Shown: positions 46,214-55,200 of the stretch, piece after piece
Layout of the letters: every line of letters begins with the position of its first letter
Numbering within the stretch: the first letter of the stretch is position 1
Origin: Psychrobacter sp. P11G3
GTDB lineage: Bacteria; Pseudomonadota; Gammaproteobacteria; Pseudomonadales; Moraxellaceae
Reading direction: 5' to 3'
DNA length: 64,000 bases
Assembly (NCBI RefSeq): GCF_001435845.1
Contig: NZ_CM003596.1
Coordinates: 1,302,001-1,366,000 of the forward strand
Position numbers and translations under genes: made by a program
Notes under the pieces: model-generated
Seen by the model: the letters and a program-made list of their open reading frames with translations, nothing else
Databases searched by the model: none
What the model was told of the DNA's origin: nothing

Positions 46214-46585
46214 TTAGAGGTTCTCTAGTGATATCTGTGATGACTCTTGCCCATCGTTCATATAGGCTTTGAATATCTCGCTCAGTTCACTATCATCAAG
46301 CGCTTCTAGTTCATCAAGCGCGCTTTTGCGTAGGGTACTCACATCAGATTCTTCCGCTGCTGTTTTTAAGTCTTTTTTAGCCAATCTCGATACTGGCTTT
46401 TTGGCTGCTTTTGCCACGCTTTTTTTGGCGATAGTTGTCTTTGGTGCTTCATCCACACCTAACTGCTGACGCACCTCTGCAATATCAACCTCGACTTGTA
46501 CGATATGCGAGCCACCATCGTTTAGGTCTGAAAATACGTTTGGGATAAACAAACCACCGTCTTTGATGATTGCGGTATATTGCAC
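46214..46585 (-). CDS. Hypothetical Lys/Ala-rich protein upstream of nrdB
   Basis: A 123-residue protein of unknown function. The N-terminal part, MQYTAIIKDGGLFIPNVFSDL then HIVQVEVDIAEVRQQLG, looks like a small beta-rich segment as in antitoxin-like or AbrB-like leaders. Then comes a basic linker (KKSVAKAAKKPVSRLAKKDLK) and an acidic helical C-terminus (SALDELEALDDSELSEIFKAYM). The start is a GTG with GGAGG four bases upstream, a very strong ribosome site. 97 bases ahead of nrdB on the same strand. The antitoxin resemblance is weak and no toxin is adjacent. Confidence 0.6.
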   Translation of the reverse strand: MQYTAIIKDGGLFIPNVFSDLNDGGSHIVQVEVDIAEVRQQLGVDEAPKTTIAKKSVAKAAKKPVSRLAKKDLKTAAEESDVSTLRKSALDELEALDDSELSEIFKAYMNDGQESSQISLENL

Positions 46586-47009
46586 ATGACCTCCATCGTT
46601 TTAATTCTATCTGTATGTTTTCATTATAACAGTAGCCAATCCCGCCTACCGCTTGTATCCGCCTAGTCATCGTCGTCAGCAGGATAGTTGCTACAGAATT
46701 TGCGAAAATGCAAATTCTCTTGCGCTCGGACGAAGCAGTGCTTCGTTATTTCCTCGCTCAGGGCTAAAAAGCCTTGCTAGGGCGTCTTTCTTTTTTCTTA
46801 ACGACTCTTCTGATTGGGCGCACCCTACAAAATATCCGCTTCCTATGCATTTGAGTAGGTTGGTGTAGAGGTACGAGACCCGACAAAGACTCAAACCGTT
46901 GGGTTTCCTTCGTCAACCCAACCTACGTGCTTTCTTTTTTATTAACGACTCTTCCGCTTGGATGTAATTTGCAGGGTGTGCCTTGCGCACCTTTAAACTC
47001 AATATTAGA
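46586..47009. repeat. REP-like palindromic repeat cluster between nrdA-side genes and nrdB
   Basis: Several hairpins in tandem: GAATTTGC/GCAAATTC (46696-46717), CGAAGCA/TGCTTCG (46731-46745), GGCT/AGCC (46762-46773), GTTGGGTT/AACCCAAC (46898-46922) and GGTGTGC/GCGCACC (46975-46991). A 25-bp direct repeat with one mismatch (46786-46810 and 46930-46954) frames the middle part. The motifs GTAGGTTGGGTT and GGGTGCGC, on the minus or plus strand, are of the kind dispersed as REP-like repeats in many proteobacteria. Confidence 0.75.
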
Positions 47010-47537
47010 TTAACTTTTAAGATTCATGGGAACTGCTCTTTCTCCATCTAACACTTCTACTAATCCTTTACGGAGTTTGTATAAATCTAATTCCAGATCG
47101 TCATGACCTAAAGGTCTATAACAATTTCTTTTCAATTGAACTTCATCAAAATCGTAGCCAAGATACTTAGCCATTGCATATAACAAAGCTGTAAATAAAT
47201 CATCAACTTTTTCATTCCAAATATCTGGGTTATCATACGGAGACTTATTATTTAAATGGCCATTATACAATTTCCATGCATTTGTAATTTTTTTCTCACC
47301 TTCAGACTGCTTACGTTTTCCAAAAAACATTTTTCCATAGAATTCAATATCAATCATATTTAATGCGCTGACATGTTCTGTAGTTAAACGTGCAGCACGA
47401 GTTGACATTAGTGTATAGAAAATACTAAGTTTTCTATTTCGGTGTTCATTCCGATATTCAATAAATTTTTGAATTTGTACTGCAAGAATAGGTCCAAGAA
47501 AAATAGCCGAAATAGTGATTACATCTGTAGCATCCAT
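47010..47537 (-). CDS. DUF6680-like membrane-anchored hypothetical protein
   Basis: A 175-residue protein. A single N-terminal helix (about residues 5-25, VITISAIFLGPILAVQIQKF) precedes EYRNEHRNRKLSIFYTLMSTRAARLTTEHVSALNMIDIEFYG, a pattern I associate with DUF6680. The rest is cytosolic and helical. Function unknown. Sampled G+C is about 32-35 per cent, well below nrdA (about 47 per cent in one sample), suggesting foreign origin. It lies in the segment separating nrdA from nrdB. Confidence 0.7.
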   Translation of the reverse strand: MDATDVITISAIFLGPILAVQIQKFIEYRNEHRNRKLSIFYTLMSTRAARLTTEHVSALNMIDIEFYGKMFFGKRKQSEGEKKITNAWKLYNGHLNNKSPYDNPDIWNEKVDDLFTALLYAMAKYLGYDFDEVQLKRNCYRPLGHDDLELDLYKLRKGLVEVLDGERAVPMNLKS

Positions 47538-47738
47538 AAATAATACCTAACTAGATGAAAGCTGTTTTGCTTAATGTAAATTAGTTTCACAAAACGAGAC
47601 TCAAAAGGTTGTTTTTATGAATTTTTGAGTCTCGTAAGCTTTAACCAGTTTATATAAAATATAACCTACCAATTTAGTTTTTATTAGTTAAGCACAGGGC
47701 AGATTAATACTGATATAACCCAACCTGTACTCATGACT

Positions 47739-48110
47739 TTATTTATGTTTAACTTTCACTTTTTTTAAAGTGTCTTTTGAAAGAGTTAAATTAGTATCGT
47801 AGGAACGTTCATCATAACTATTATTGGGGTTTTCATTATAGTAGCCAACATTAGCAAATGCTTCAGATACGATTTTTCTCTTGATATGATCTACTTTACT
47901 ATCAAGTATAACGTTATTTGTAACTGTACCGCATTCGTCAATTTCTACTTGCATGTTAATAGCTAGTATATCTTGTGAAAATTCATCTCTAACTTCACTG
48001 AATTCCACTTCATTAGATTGTACCTCATGCTTATCCCCTGAAGCATCTGTGAAGACTAGAGTAGAAGGAATGACTATAGTCTTTTCTGAATCTGCAAATT
48101 TAATACTCAT
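47739..48110 (-). CDS. Unknown AT-rich protein inserted behind nrdA
   Basis: A 123-residue acidic soluble protein with no family I recognise. It alternates predicted strands (KTIVIPSTLVFTDASG, HEVQSNEVEFSEV, ILAINMQVEIDECGTVTNNVIL) and ends in a basic KDTLKKVKVKHK tail. No signal peptide or membrane segment. GGAG eight bases before the ATG supports translation. Base composition matches the adjacent DUF6680-like gene and not nrdA; the spacer to nrdA is 46 bases. Confidence 0.6.
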   Translation of the reverse strand: MSIKFADSEKTIVIPSTLVFTDASGDKHEVQSNEVEFSEVRDEFSQDILAINMQVEIDECGTVTNNVILDSKVDHIKRKIVSEAFANVGYYNENPNNSYDERSYDTNLTLSKDTLKKVKVKHK

Positions 48111-48156
48111 TTTAAAATCTCCAATAGTTTTAAGAAAGTTTGTTTAAATAAGAACC

Positions 48157-50433
48157 TTAAATCTTACAAGCACCGCCAGCACAATCATCTTCCATATCCG
48201 CTTGGGCATCGTTCGCACCATCACGAGTGTTATGGTAGTACAACGTCTTCACACCCATTTTATAAGCGTTTAGCAAGTCTTTTAGCAATATCTTCATCGG
48301 TACACGGCCGCCAGCATAACGAACAGGATCGTAGTTGGTGTTGGCAGAGATACTTTGATCGACGAACTTCTGCATGATAGCGACCAGCTTTAGGTAACCG
48401 TCATTGTTTGGCATTTGCCATAGTAGCTCGTACTGATCTTTTAGCTTATCGATCTCAGGCACGACTTGCTTTAAGATGCCATCTTTTGACGCTTTGATAG
48501 AGACCAGACCACGTGGTGGCTCGATACCGTTGGTCGCGTTGGCGATCTGACTAGAGGTCTCAGACGGCATCAAGGCGGTTAGGGTAGAGTTGCGTAGACC
48601 GTGTTCAGTGATCTCGCCACGTAGCGTTTCCCAATCGAGATGTAGCGGCTCTTGGCAGATTTTATCCAAGTCGGCTTTGTACGTATCAATCGGCAAGATG
48701 CCTTGTGAGTACGTAGTCTCATTGAACGCAGGGCACGCACCTTGCTCTTTTGCCAATTTGTTTGACGCTTTCAAGAGATAGAACTGTAATGCTTCAAACG
48801 TCTGATGAGTCAGACCAAGCGCGCTGTCGTCAGAATAGCGTGCGCCATTCCTAGCTAAGTAATAAGCGTAGTTAATCACGCCCACACCGAGCGTACGACG
48901 ACGCATACTGCCGTTTTGAGCCGCTTTTACGGGATAGTCTTGATAGTCGAGCAAGGCATCAAGCGCACGAACAATTAGCTCAGCTGGCTCTTCGATGTCG
49001 CTGACGTTTTCGACTTTACCCAAGTTGACCGCTGATAGCGTACAAAGCGCGATTTCGCCTTCTTCGTCATTGATGTTATCCAGTGGTTTGGTCGGTAGCG
49101 CGATTTCCATACATAGGTTTGACTGGCGAATCGGCGCAACCGTCGCGTCAAATGGGCTATGCGTGTTGCAATGATCGACGTTTTGGATATAGATACGACC
49201 CGTGCTGGCGCGCTCTTGCATCATCAGGCTGAACAAATCTGCTGCTGGGATTTGACGGCTACGTACGTTAGGATCATTTTCGTATTTGGTATACAACTCT
49301 TCGAACTTGTCTTGATCTTCAAAGAACGCATCATACAAGCCTGGCGTGTCACCTGGTGAGAATAGCGAGATGTCTTGACCTTTGATGAGGCGCGTGTACA
49401 TTGTCTTGTTTAACTGTACGCCGTAGTCCATATGACGGACACGGTTGTCTTCGACGCCGCGGTTGTTTTTGAGTACCAGTAATGACTCAACTTCTAAATG
49501 CCATAGTGGGTAGAACAACGTTGCAGCACCGCCACGGACGCCACCTTGTGAGCAGCATTTAACAGCAGTCTGAAACAGTTTGTAGAACGGGATACAGCCA
49601 GTATGCTGTGCTTCGCCGCCACGGATAGGGCTACCAAGGGCACGGATACGACCTGCGTTGATGCCGATACCAGCACGCTGTGACACATAGCGTACGATGG
49701 CGCTAGTAGTCGCGTTGATAGAGTCTAGGCTATCACCACATTCGATCAGTACGCACGAGCTAAACTGGCGCGATGGCGTACGCACACCTGACATGATAGG
49801 CGTCGGTAGTGAGATTTTGAACTCTGAGGTCGCATCATAGAAGCGTTTGACGAAATTAAGACGGTCTGACTTGTCGTATTGGCTAAACAGACACATACCA
49901 ACCAGCATGTATAAGAACTGCGGGCTCTCATAAACAGTCTTGCTCACGCGATCCTGTACTAGATATTTACCAGCCATTTGCTCAACAGCGGCATAAGCAA
50001 GATTCATATCGCGCCAGTGATCAAGGTATTCTTCTAACTCATCAAATTCAGCACGGCTATAGTCCGCTAGAATATGCTGATCGTATTTGCCAGCGTCTGT
50101 TAGCGTTTTGACATGGTCATACAGATGCGGCGGCGTGAATCGGTTGTAAGCAATCTTACGTAGATGGAAGATAGCCAAACGCGCAGCTAGATATTGATAG
50201 TCAGGCGTGGTCTCAGAGATGAGGTCGGCGGCAGATTTGATGATGGTTTCGTGAATATCACGAGTCTTGATACCTTCATAAAACTGGATGTGCGACTTTA
50301 GCTCAACTTGAGACACAGACACGTTGTCCAAGCCGTGAGCTGCCCACGCTATTACCTTGTGAATTTTGTCTAAATCAATAGGCTCTAAACGTCCATCACG
50401 TTTGGTTACTTGGATTTTGTCAATATGTGTCAT
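48157..50433 (-). CDS. nrdA: Class Ia ribonucleotide reductase, alpha subunit
   Basis: The 758-residue catalytic subunit, close to E. coli NrdA (761). The N-terminal ATP-cone (VTKRDGRLEPIDLDKIHKVIAWAA) gives allosteric activity control. The active-site cysteines are in FSSCVLIECGDS and QSNLCMEIALPTKP, with the Glu of the latter. The C-terminal redox pair is in CAGGACKI. Reduces ribonucleoside diphosphates with NrdB. A candidate NrdR double site lies about 150-190 bases upstream. Downstream come unrelated AT-rich genes before nrdB. Confidence 0.97.
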   Translation of the reverse strand: MTHIDKIQVTKRDGRLEPIDLDKIHKVIAWAAHGLDNVSVSQVELKSHIQFYEGIKTRDIHETIIKSAADLISETTPDYQYLAARLAIFHLRKIAYNRFTPPHLYDHVKTLTDAGKYDQHILADYSRAEFDELEEYLDHWRDMNLAYAAVEQMAGKYLVQDRVSKTVYESPQFLYMLVGMCLFSQYDKSDRLNFVKRFYDATSEFKISLPTPIMSGVRTPSRQFSSCVLIECGDSLDSINATTSAIVRYVSQRAGIGINAGRIRALGSPIRGGEAQHTGCIPFYKLFQTAVKCCSQGGVRGGAATLFYPLWHLEVESLLVLKNNRGVEDNRVRHMDYGVQLNKTMYTRLIKGQDISLFSPGDTPGLYDAFFEDQDKFEELYTKYENDPNVRSRQIPAADLFSLMMQERASTGRIYIQNVDHCNTHSPFDATVAPIRQSNLCMEIALPTKPLDNINDEEGEIALCTLSAVNLGKVENVSDIEEPAELIVRALDALLDYQDYPVKAAQNGSMRRRTLGVGVINYAYYLARNGARYSDDSALGLTHQTFEALQFYLLKASNKLAKEQGACPAFNETTYSQGILPIDTYKADLDKICQEPLHLDWETLRGEITEHGLRNSTLTALMPSETSSQIANATNGIEPPRGLVSIKASKDGILKQVVPEIDKLKDQYELLWQMPNNDGYLKLVAIMQKFVDQSISANTNYDPVRYAGGRVPMKILLKDLLNAYKMGVKTLYYHNTRDGANDAQADMEDDCAGGACKI

Positions 50434-50582
50434 GCTGGCCTCTATTTTGATTGCTTATTGTGATGCTGCGCGCCGAGTGGGCGGCAGACATTCTTTATAA
50501 CGCTATTATGCTGGGTTGTGCTAGCTGGTTTTTTTGGGCAAAAAGCTACCACTACTCATAGTGATGGTTAAAATCACTGAGT

Positions 50583-50627
50583 ACTACATATAGCGTGTTT
50601 GTTAATTGGTAGGCACAATATAGCGGG
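50583..50627 (-). promoter_or_regulatory. Candidate tandem NrdR boxes upstream of nrdA
   Basis: Two sites sharing ATATAGCG (50588-50595 and 50618-50625) lie 30 bases apart, embedded in ACTACATATAGCGTGT and GGCACAATATAGCGGG. NrdR boxes are imperfect ACAC-TATAT-type palindromes that occur in pairs about 31 bases apart before ribonucleotide reductase genes. On the minus strand the second box contains TATATT, a possible -10 element. Match to consensus is partial. Confidence 0.5.
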
Positions 50628-50862
50628 AAAATTTTGAAAATACTATATTGATTTTAGAATAAAACTATGTTGCTACAAGGTTGTAGGCAGTCCAAATTTT
50701 GGCAAAGGACGATGGGATAAGGGTTAGACGCAAATGCGGTCAATAATAAAATTTTTGTAAAAATATCGTGAGATTTACTTTTCATTCTCTCGGTTATTGT
50801 CGACTGATAATGGGAGTCATAGCGGCAATAATGCGGGCGCAGATTGTACATCAAACCACAAA

Positions 50863-50902
50863 AAATCGCCACCCATATGTTATTACTAGCGAGTGACGAT
50901 TT
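50863..50902 (-). terminator. Terminator of the DUF493 gene
   Basis: A 10-bp stem AAATCGCCAC/GTGACGATTT with one mismatch and a 20-base loop. On the minus strand it continues into TTTTTTG, 34 bases past the stop. Confidence 0.65.
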
Positions 50903-50935
50903 GGACTAAAAAGGCGTGAAAGTTTTTTATACGAC

Positions 50936-51328
50936 TTATAAAACAATACGAACCGTTTTTGCATTATCAAGTGAGGCATAAAGCGCATTCACTTGCTCAG
51001 CAGCGGTTAGGTACAAATTAACCCGTGCTGAGTGAAAACGACCCGTTTTAGACGGTTTAACTTCGATAGACGCCAAATCAAAATCAGGGAATTGGCTACC
51101 CAAAATTAGCTTCACTTCATTAAGCAAACTCTCACGCTCGCCTTCATGACCGATGATGCTTAGTGGGTAGTTCATCGGGAACTCCCAAAGCTCTGGGTTT
51201 TGAATATCGGTCTTTTTGCCTACCAATGCGCCTTTATTTGGCGTCAGGTCAGTGACTTTAACTGACGGCTGATTGCTGGTTGGGTTATTTGTGCTGTTGT
51301 CGTTGTTGTCTTTTGAATCATCACTCAT
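50936..51328 (-). CDS. DUF493 (YbeD-like) protein
   Basis: A 130-residue protein whose last 85 residues match the DUF493/YbeD fold: LWEFPMNYPLSIIGHEGERESLLNEVKLIL, then SKTGRFHSARVNLYLTAAEQVNALYASL. YbeD is an ACT-like cytosolic protein often near lipB in enterobacteria, possibly regulatory. The first 40 residues are an Asn/Asp/Ser-rich extension typical of this genome. GAGG precedes the ATG. Confidence 0.9.
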   Translation of the reverse strand: MSDDSKDNNDNSTNNPTSNQPSVKVTDLTPNKGALVGKKTDIQNPELWEFPMNYPLSIIGHEGERESLLNEVKLILGSQFPDFDLASIEVKPSKTGRFHSARVNLYLTAAEQVNALYASLDNAKTVRIVL

Positions 51329-51771
51329 GATATGAGCCTCGCTTATATAGGTAAATAGGAAAAAGTTAATCAGTCATTAGCATTAAATAATTAAGTAACT
51401 AACATTAAGTCATTCGAAAATCGCTGCTATATGCATTCAATTAGTTAGACATCTGCTCAAATCATGCCAAAATCATAACGCCAAAAGCTGAGACAGGCTC
51501 AGTGTAGACATTAGTGGCACTTAAATCAGTCAGGCTATAGTCGATTCAATTTAAAAGTAGTACAAGGCAACCGAGTGTAGATGTACATGTGATACTTCAA
51601 GCGAGGTTAACGCTGTCATACTTTTATAGTGGAATGGCTATATTAGGCAGAGAATATATGCACTGTTTATAGTGGTCTATGAGCGATTATTCAAGTGAAG
51701 TCTGTATTTAGTCCGTTTCATCTTAAAGTAGTAAGTTAAGTGGCTTTTATTAAAACTATTAATGGAAGCTA
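51329..51771. other. Gene-free spacer
   Basis: 443 bases between the DUF493 and bestrophin genes (both minus strand). Nothing recognised beyond space for the DUF493 promoter. Confidence 0.4.
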
Positions 51772-52731
51772 TTATTGCAAATAACCATTGATAGGAGTGA
51801 TATCAGGTGGAATATCCGCCTCTCCCAATGCTTCTCTTAGATTAATCTCGATAGTGCGTGACAAGGCAGTCAAAGGTAACTGATTAGCCGCCAAACCAAA
51901 AGGCTCTTCTAACTCTTCACTAAGCGCATCCAGACCAAAAAAAGTATAAGCAATCACCGCACAAATTAATGGGGTTGCCCAACCGAGTGATGCCACCAAA
52001 CCGAAGGGCAACATAATGCAATATAAATAGGTCGTGCGATGTACCAGCAGCATGTAAGCAAAGGGCAGTGGTGTGTTATGAATGCGCTCGCACGCTGCCA
52101 GTACAATTGTCATAGAGGTCAGGCGTTCATCCATATTTTGTATGACTTGTTCCGATACCAGTCCTTGACGCCGAATATCGCCAAGCTGTTTACCCATTAG
52201 GCGCATTATATAATCAGGTACGTTTTTCGCTTGGCGCATACGGTCATGGTGTATCGCTGCAACAAGAGGCTCGATATCCGCCCAAGGTGGCGTACCACGC
52301 AATCGGTGGCGCACAGCATGGGCAAAAGAAATGGTCAGATATACCATCGTTCGCTGAGTATCGTGTGCAGTCGCATTGTCATCCTCGCCATCATCTATGG
52401 CATTCGCATCGTCATCATCTATAAAAGACAGCACTTGGCGCGTTAAGCTACGAGAGTCATATACCAGCTGACCCCACAGTCCGCGCGCTTCCCACCAACG
52501 CTGATAACTGGCATTGTTTCGAAACCCAAGAAACAACGATAAGGCAATCCCGAGCAAGGTAAACGTTGCCATACCATAATAAGGAAACGAGTCAGGCATC
52601 CAGTGCTGAATAATCGTGATGAGCGTACTAAGAATAGTAATCAGCAAAATTTGCGGATAAATTTTTGGAATGATTGATCCACGTAGAGTGAAAAATATCT
52701 TAAGGGCATTGGGTGTTTGCCGGACAATCAT
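51772..52731 (-). CDS. Bestrophin-family (UPF0187/YneE) membrane protein
   Basis: A 319-residue channel-like protein. The N-terminus IVRQTPNALKIFFTLRGSIIPKIYPQILLITILST and the block LGFRNNASYQRWWEARGLWGQLVYDSRSLTRQ are diagnostic. Four hydrophobic segments; the middle holds an acidic insertion (DDDDANAIDDGEDDNAT). Bacterial homologues form pentameric ion channels. AGGAAACTGAC precedes the ATG. Confidence 0.9.
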   Translation of the reverse strand: MIVRQTPNALKIFFTLRGSIIPKIYPQILLITILSTLITIIQHWMPDSFPYYGMATFTLLGIALSLFLGFRNNASYQRWWEARGLWGQLVYDSRSLTRQVLSFIDDDDANAIDDGEDDNATAHDTQRTMVYLTISFAHAVRHRLRGTPPWADIEPLVAAIHHDRMRQAKNVPDYIMRLMGKQLGDIRRQGLVSEQVIQNMDERLTSMTIVLAACERIHNTPLPFAYMLLVHRTTYLYCIMLPFGLVASLGWATPLICAVIAYTFFGLDALSEELEEPFGLAANQLPLTALSRTIEINLREALGEADIPPDITPINGYLQ

Positions 52732-53231
52732 GTCAGTTTCCTAGCGATGGGGTATATGTAGACACTATTAAATGTCACGTGTGATTCTAATATAGAAATG
52801 AGTTCTGTAAAGCCCAAAAGGCTATAAATTTATTCAAACTAAAGAGTAAGGTGATTACTTAAGCTTGATAATTGAGATAGCTATAGGAGTTAAATCCTCG
52901 CCAAAAGAGCGATGTTTTTATTAATCTACTTTATGTATGTTAAAATGATGCAAAATATCACTTCTTAACTCTATAAAAGCTGCCACCACAAAGATGAATA
53001 CGCCACCCTAGCTGTACCCCTCCTCAGTAATGATTGCTTCCTATAGCAATTACTCTTATAAAGCGTCTGACGCTTTTTCTTGTGCGCACGCACTGCTTTA
53101 ACGTTTGTATCACTATTCGATATATCTAGTGGATCATAAAAATTATCCCACTAAAAATATGTTATGACGATAACTCGATAACTATGCTCGTTCACATTTT
53201 TATATTTATCATTTGATAGGCAATGGGCAAC

Positions 53232-53300
53232 GTGTCTGGATATCAAAGGGTATAAACAGAGATGTGCCTAGATAGCAAAGGATCTAAATAAAGATGTGTC
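53232..53300 (+). repeat. 32-bp imperfect tandem repeat upstream of the SulP gene
   Basis: Units start at 53232, 53264 and (partial) 53296 with the shared form GTGYCTRGATANCAAAGGR. The two full units differ at about eight positions, and the exact 32-base step is three helical turns. Confidence 0.55.
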
Positions 53301-53336
53301 AGACTTTTCATGTGAGATGATTTTTAACTACTTTTT

Positions 53337-53366
53337 AGATACTTTCCAAATAGATGCTTTCTAAAT
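53337..53366 (+). repeat. 15-bp tandem repeat upstream of the SulP gene
   Basis: AGATACTTTCCAAAT (53337-53351) and AGATGCTTTCTAAAT (53352-53366) are adjacent and differ at two positions; a partial AGTGATTAGATACTT copy follows. Confidence 0.5.
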
Positions 53367-53425
53367 AGTGATTAGATACTTCGTTTATTGACAGACTAAA
53401 GCAGTTCTCCAAAACTGAGTTAAAT

Positions 53426-54925
53426 ATGTTAAATACAATTAAAGAGCATTGGCTATCCAATGCGCGCGGCGATGTCTTGGCTGGCATGGTCGTCGCTTTG
53501 GCGCTTATCCCTGAAGCGATTGCGTTTTCTATCATTGCCGGTGTCGATCCCCAAGTAGGGCTTTATGCCTCGTTTTGTATCGCGGTAGTGATTTCGTTTG
53601 TTGGCGGTCGTCCAGCGATGATTTCGGCGGCGACTGGTGCGATGGCGTTACTAATGGTGACACTGGTCAAAGATTATGGCTTGCAGTATTTGTTAGCAGC
53701 CAGTGTGCTGACAGGTGTTATACAGATTATCTTTGGCTTCTTAAAGCTAGGAAATCTGATGAAGTATGTGTCTCAATCCGTAGTGCTCGGCTTTATCAAT
53801 GCCTTGGCTATTTTGATTTTTATGTCGCAGATTCCTGAGCTGATGCCGCAGGCAGGTTCAAACCTAGTACATGTTTATGGTCTGGTGGCGCTAGGTCTCG
53901 TCGTTATCTATGGCTATCCATATATCCCAAAGATCGGTAAAGTGATTCCATCGCCATTGGTCAGTATTGTACTGGTCACGGCTATAGCCATCTTATTAGG
54001 TGCAGAGGCGCGTACTATCAATGATATGGGCCAGCTGCCTGATACCCTGCCGATGTTTTTGATACCTGATATTCCGTTGAACTTAGATACATTGATTATT
54101 ATTTTCCCGTACTCTATCAGTCTGGCGATAGTGGGCTTACTTGAGTCTATGATGACCATGACTATCGTAGATGATTTAACCGACACCAAAGGCGACCGTA
54201 CGCAAGAGTGCAAAGGTCAAGGTATTGCCAATGTGGTTAGTAGCTTTTTTGGCGGGATGGCAGGCTGTGCGATGATTGGCCAGTCGATTATCAACGTAAA
54301 ATCAGGCGGTTATACACGTCTTTCTACTCTAGTAGCAGGCGTATTTTTATTATTAATGGTGGTGTTTTTAAGTGATTGGTTAAAGATTATTCCAATGGCT
54401 GCATTGGTCGCTGTGATGATTATGGTGTCTATCGGTACTTTTAACTGGGGTTCGTTTAAGGAACTAAAAACCAAGCCGTTACAAAGTAATGTGGTCATGA
54501 TTACGACTGTCGCTGTGGTGGTCGCAACGCATAACTTGGCCTATGGCGTATTGATTGGCGTGCTGCTGTCAGCATTGTTCTTTGCCAATAAGATTGAACG
54601 CTATATGAGTGTGCATAGTCACATGGATGAAGCAGCGCAAACGCGTTATTACCGAGTTGACGGACAAGTATTTTTCTCATCAGCAGAGCGTATGATTGAC
54701 TCCTTTGATATTAAAGAATCTGTCTCTAACGTGGTCATTGACGTGTCGCGCGCGCATTTTTGGGACGTGACAGCAGTCGCCGCCATAGATAAAGTCATCA
54801 TTAAATTTCGTCGCGAAGGCACTGAGGTAGAGTTAATCGGTTTGAACGAGGCGAGCCAAGCGATGATAGATAATTTCGGTGTGCATGATAAGCCAGATGC
54901 TGAGCAAAGCTTAGGCGTGCATTAA
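53426..54925 (+). CDS. SulP family anion transporter with STAS domain
   Basis: A 499-residue transporter. The N-terminal motif [39 protein letters not shown] starts a 10-14 helix membrane domain. The cytosolic STAS domain covers about residues 395-490 ([42 protein letters not shown]), with an aspartate at the usual conserved position. Members carry sulfate, bicarbonate or dicarboxylates; the substrate is not evident. A terminator follows. No strong ribosome site. Confidence 0.92.
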   Translation: MLNTIKEHWLSNARGDVLAGMVVALALIPEAIAFSIIAGVDPQVGLYASFCIAVVISFVGGRPAMISAATGAMALLMVTLVKDYGLQYLLAASVLTGVIQIIFGFLKLGNLMKYVSQSVVLGFINALAILIFMSQIPELMPQAGSNLVHVYGLVALGLVVIYGYPYIPKIGKVIPSPLVSIVLVTAIAILLGAEARTINDMGQLPDTLPMFLIPDIPLNLDTLIIIFPYSISLAIVGLLESMMTMTIVDDLTDTKGDRTQECKGQGIANVVSSFFGGMAGCAMIGQSIINVKSGGYTRLSTLVAGVFLLLMVVFLSDWLKIIPMAALVAVMIMVSIGTFNWGSFKELKTKPLQSNVVMITTVAVVVATHNLAYGVLIGVLLSALFFANKIERYMSVHSHMDEAAQTRYYRVDGQVFFSSAERMIDSFDIKESVSNVVIDVSRAHFWDVTAVAAIDKVIIKFRREGTEVELIGLNEASQAMIDNFGVHDKPDAEQSLGVH

Positions 54926-54966
54926 TTTAGCTACGTATTAATAGTGTCATATTGATAAATATTATA

Positions 54967-54992
54967 AAGCTGAGTGTATCTCGGCTTTTTTT
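54967..54992 (+). terminator. Terminator of the SulP gene
   Basis: Stem AAGCTGAG/CTCGGCTT (one G-T pair) with a 5-base loop and TTTTTTT. Confidence 0.8.
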
Positions 54993-55200
54993 ATGCAGAT
55001 TAAAACCTGATTAGAAGATTATATTCTATTACGGATAAATATTTTAGGAGGCAATAGATAATCAGAAGGGACAAGATAGCTAGAAGAAAAGAGGGTGATA
55101 ATTTAGAAAATGGTGTGATATTAAGATAATTAATCGTTATATTGAAATATATAGATGTTTTATAGTGGAACAAAGTGTTTCTAAAGATTATGAGAATTTT

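Larger units (their letters stand above)
50434..50935. other. nrdA upstream region
   Basis: 502 bases holding the nrdA promoter region, the candidate NrdR double site (50583-50627) and the DUF493 terminator (50863-50902). A 72-codon frame on the minus strand here has no support. Confidence 0.5.
52732..53425. other. Gene-free divergent spacer with tandem repeats
   Basis: 694 bases between divergent bestrophin and SulP genes. The SulP-proximal 200 bases contain two kinds of short tandem repeat (53232-53300 and 53337-53366). No gene or RNA recognised in the rest. Confidence 0.5.

Noticed and set aside
46214..46585. Toxin-antitoxin interpretation of the Lys/Ala-rich gene before nrdB
   Set aside because: The N-terminal resemblance to antitoxins is weak and no toxin-like partner is adjacent.
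46653..46894. Short frames in both directions across the repeat cluster
   Set aside because: They run through hairpins and direct repeats and resemble no protein.
50654..50872. 72-codon minus-strand frame upstream of nrdA
   Set aside because: Overlaps the DUF493 terminator, has no ribosome site and an implausible amino acid mix.
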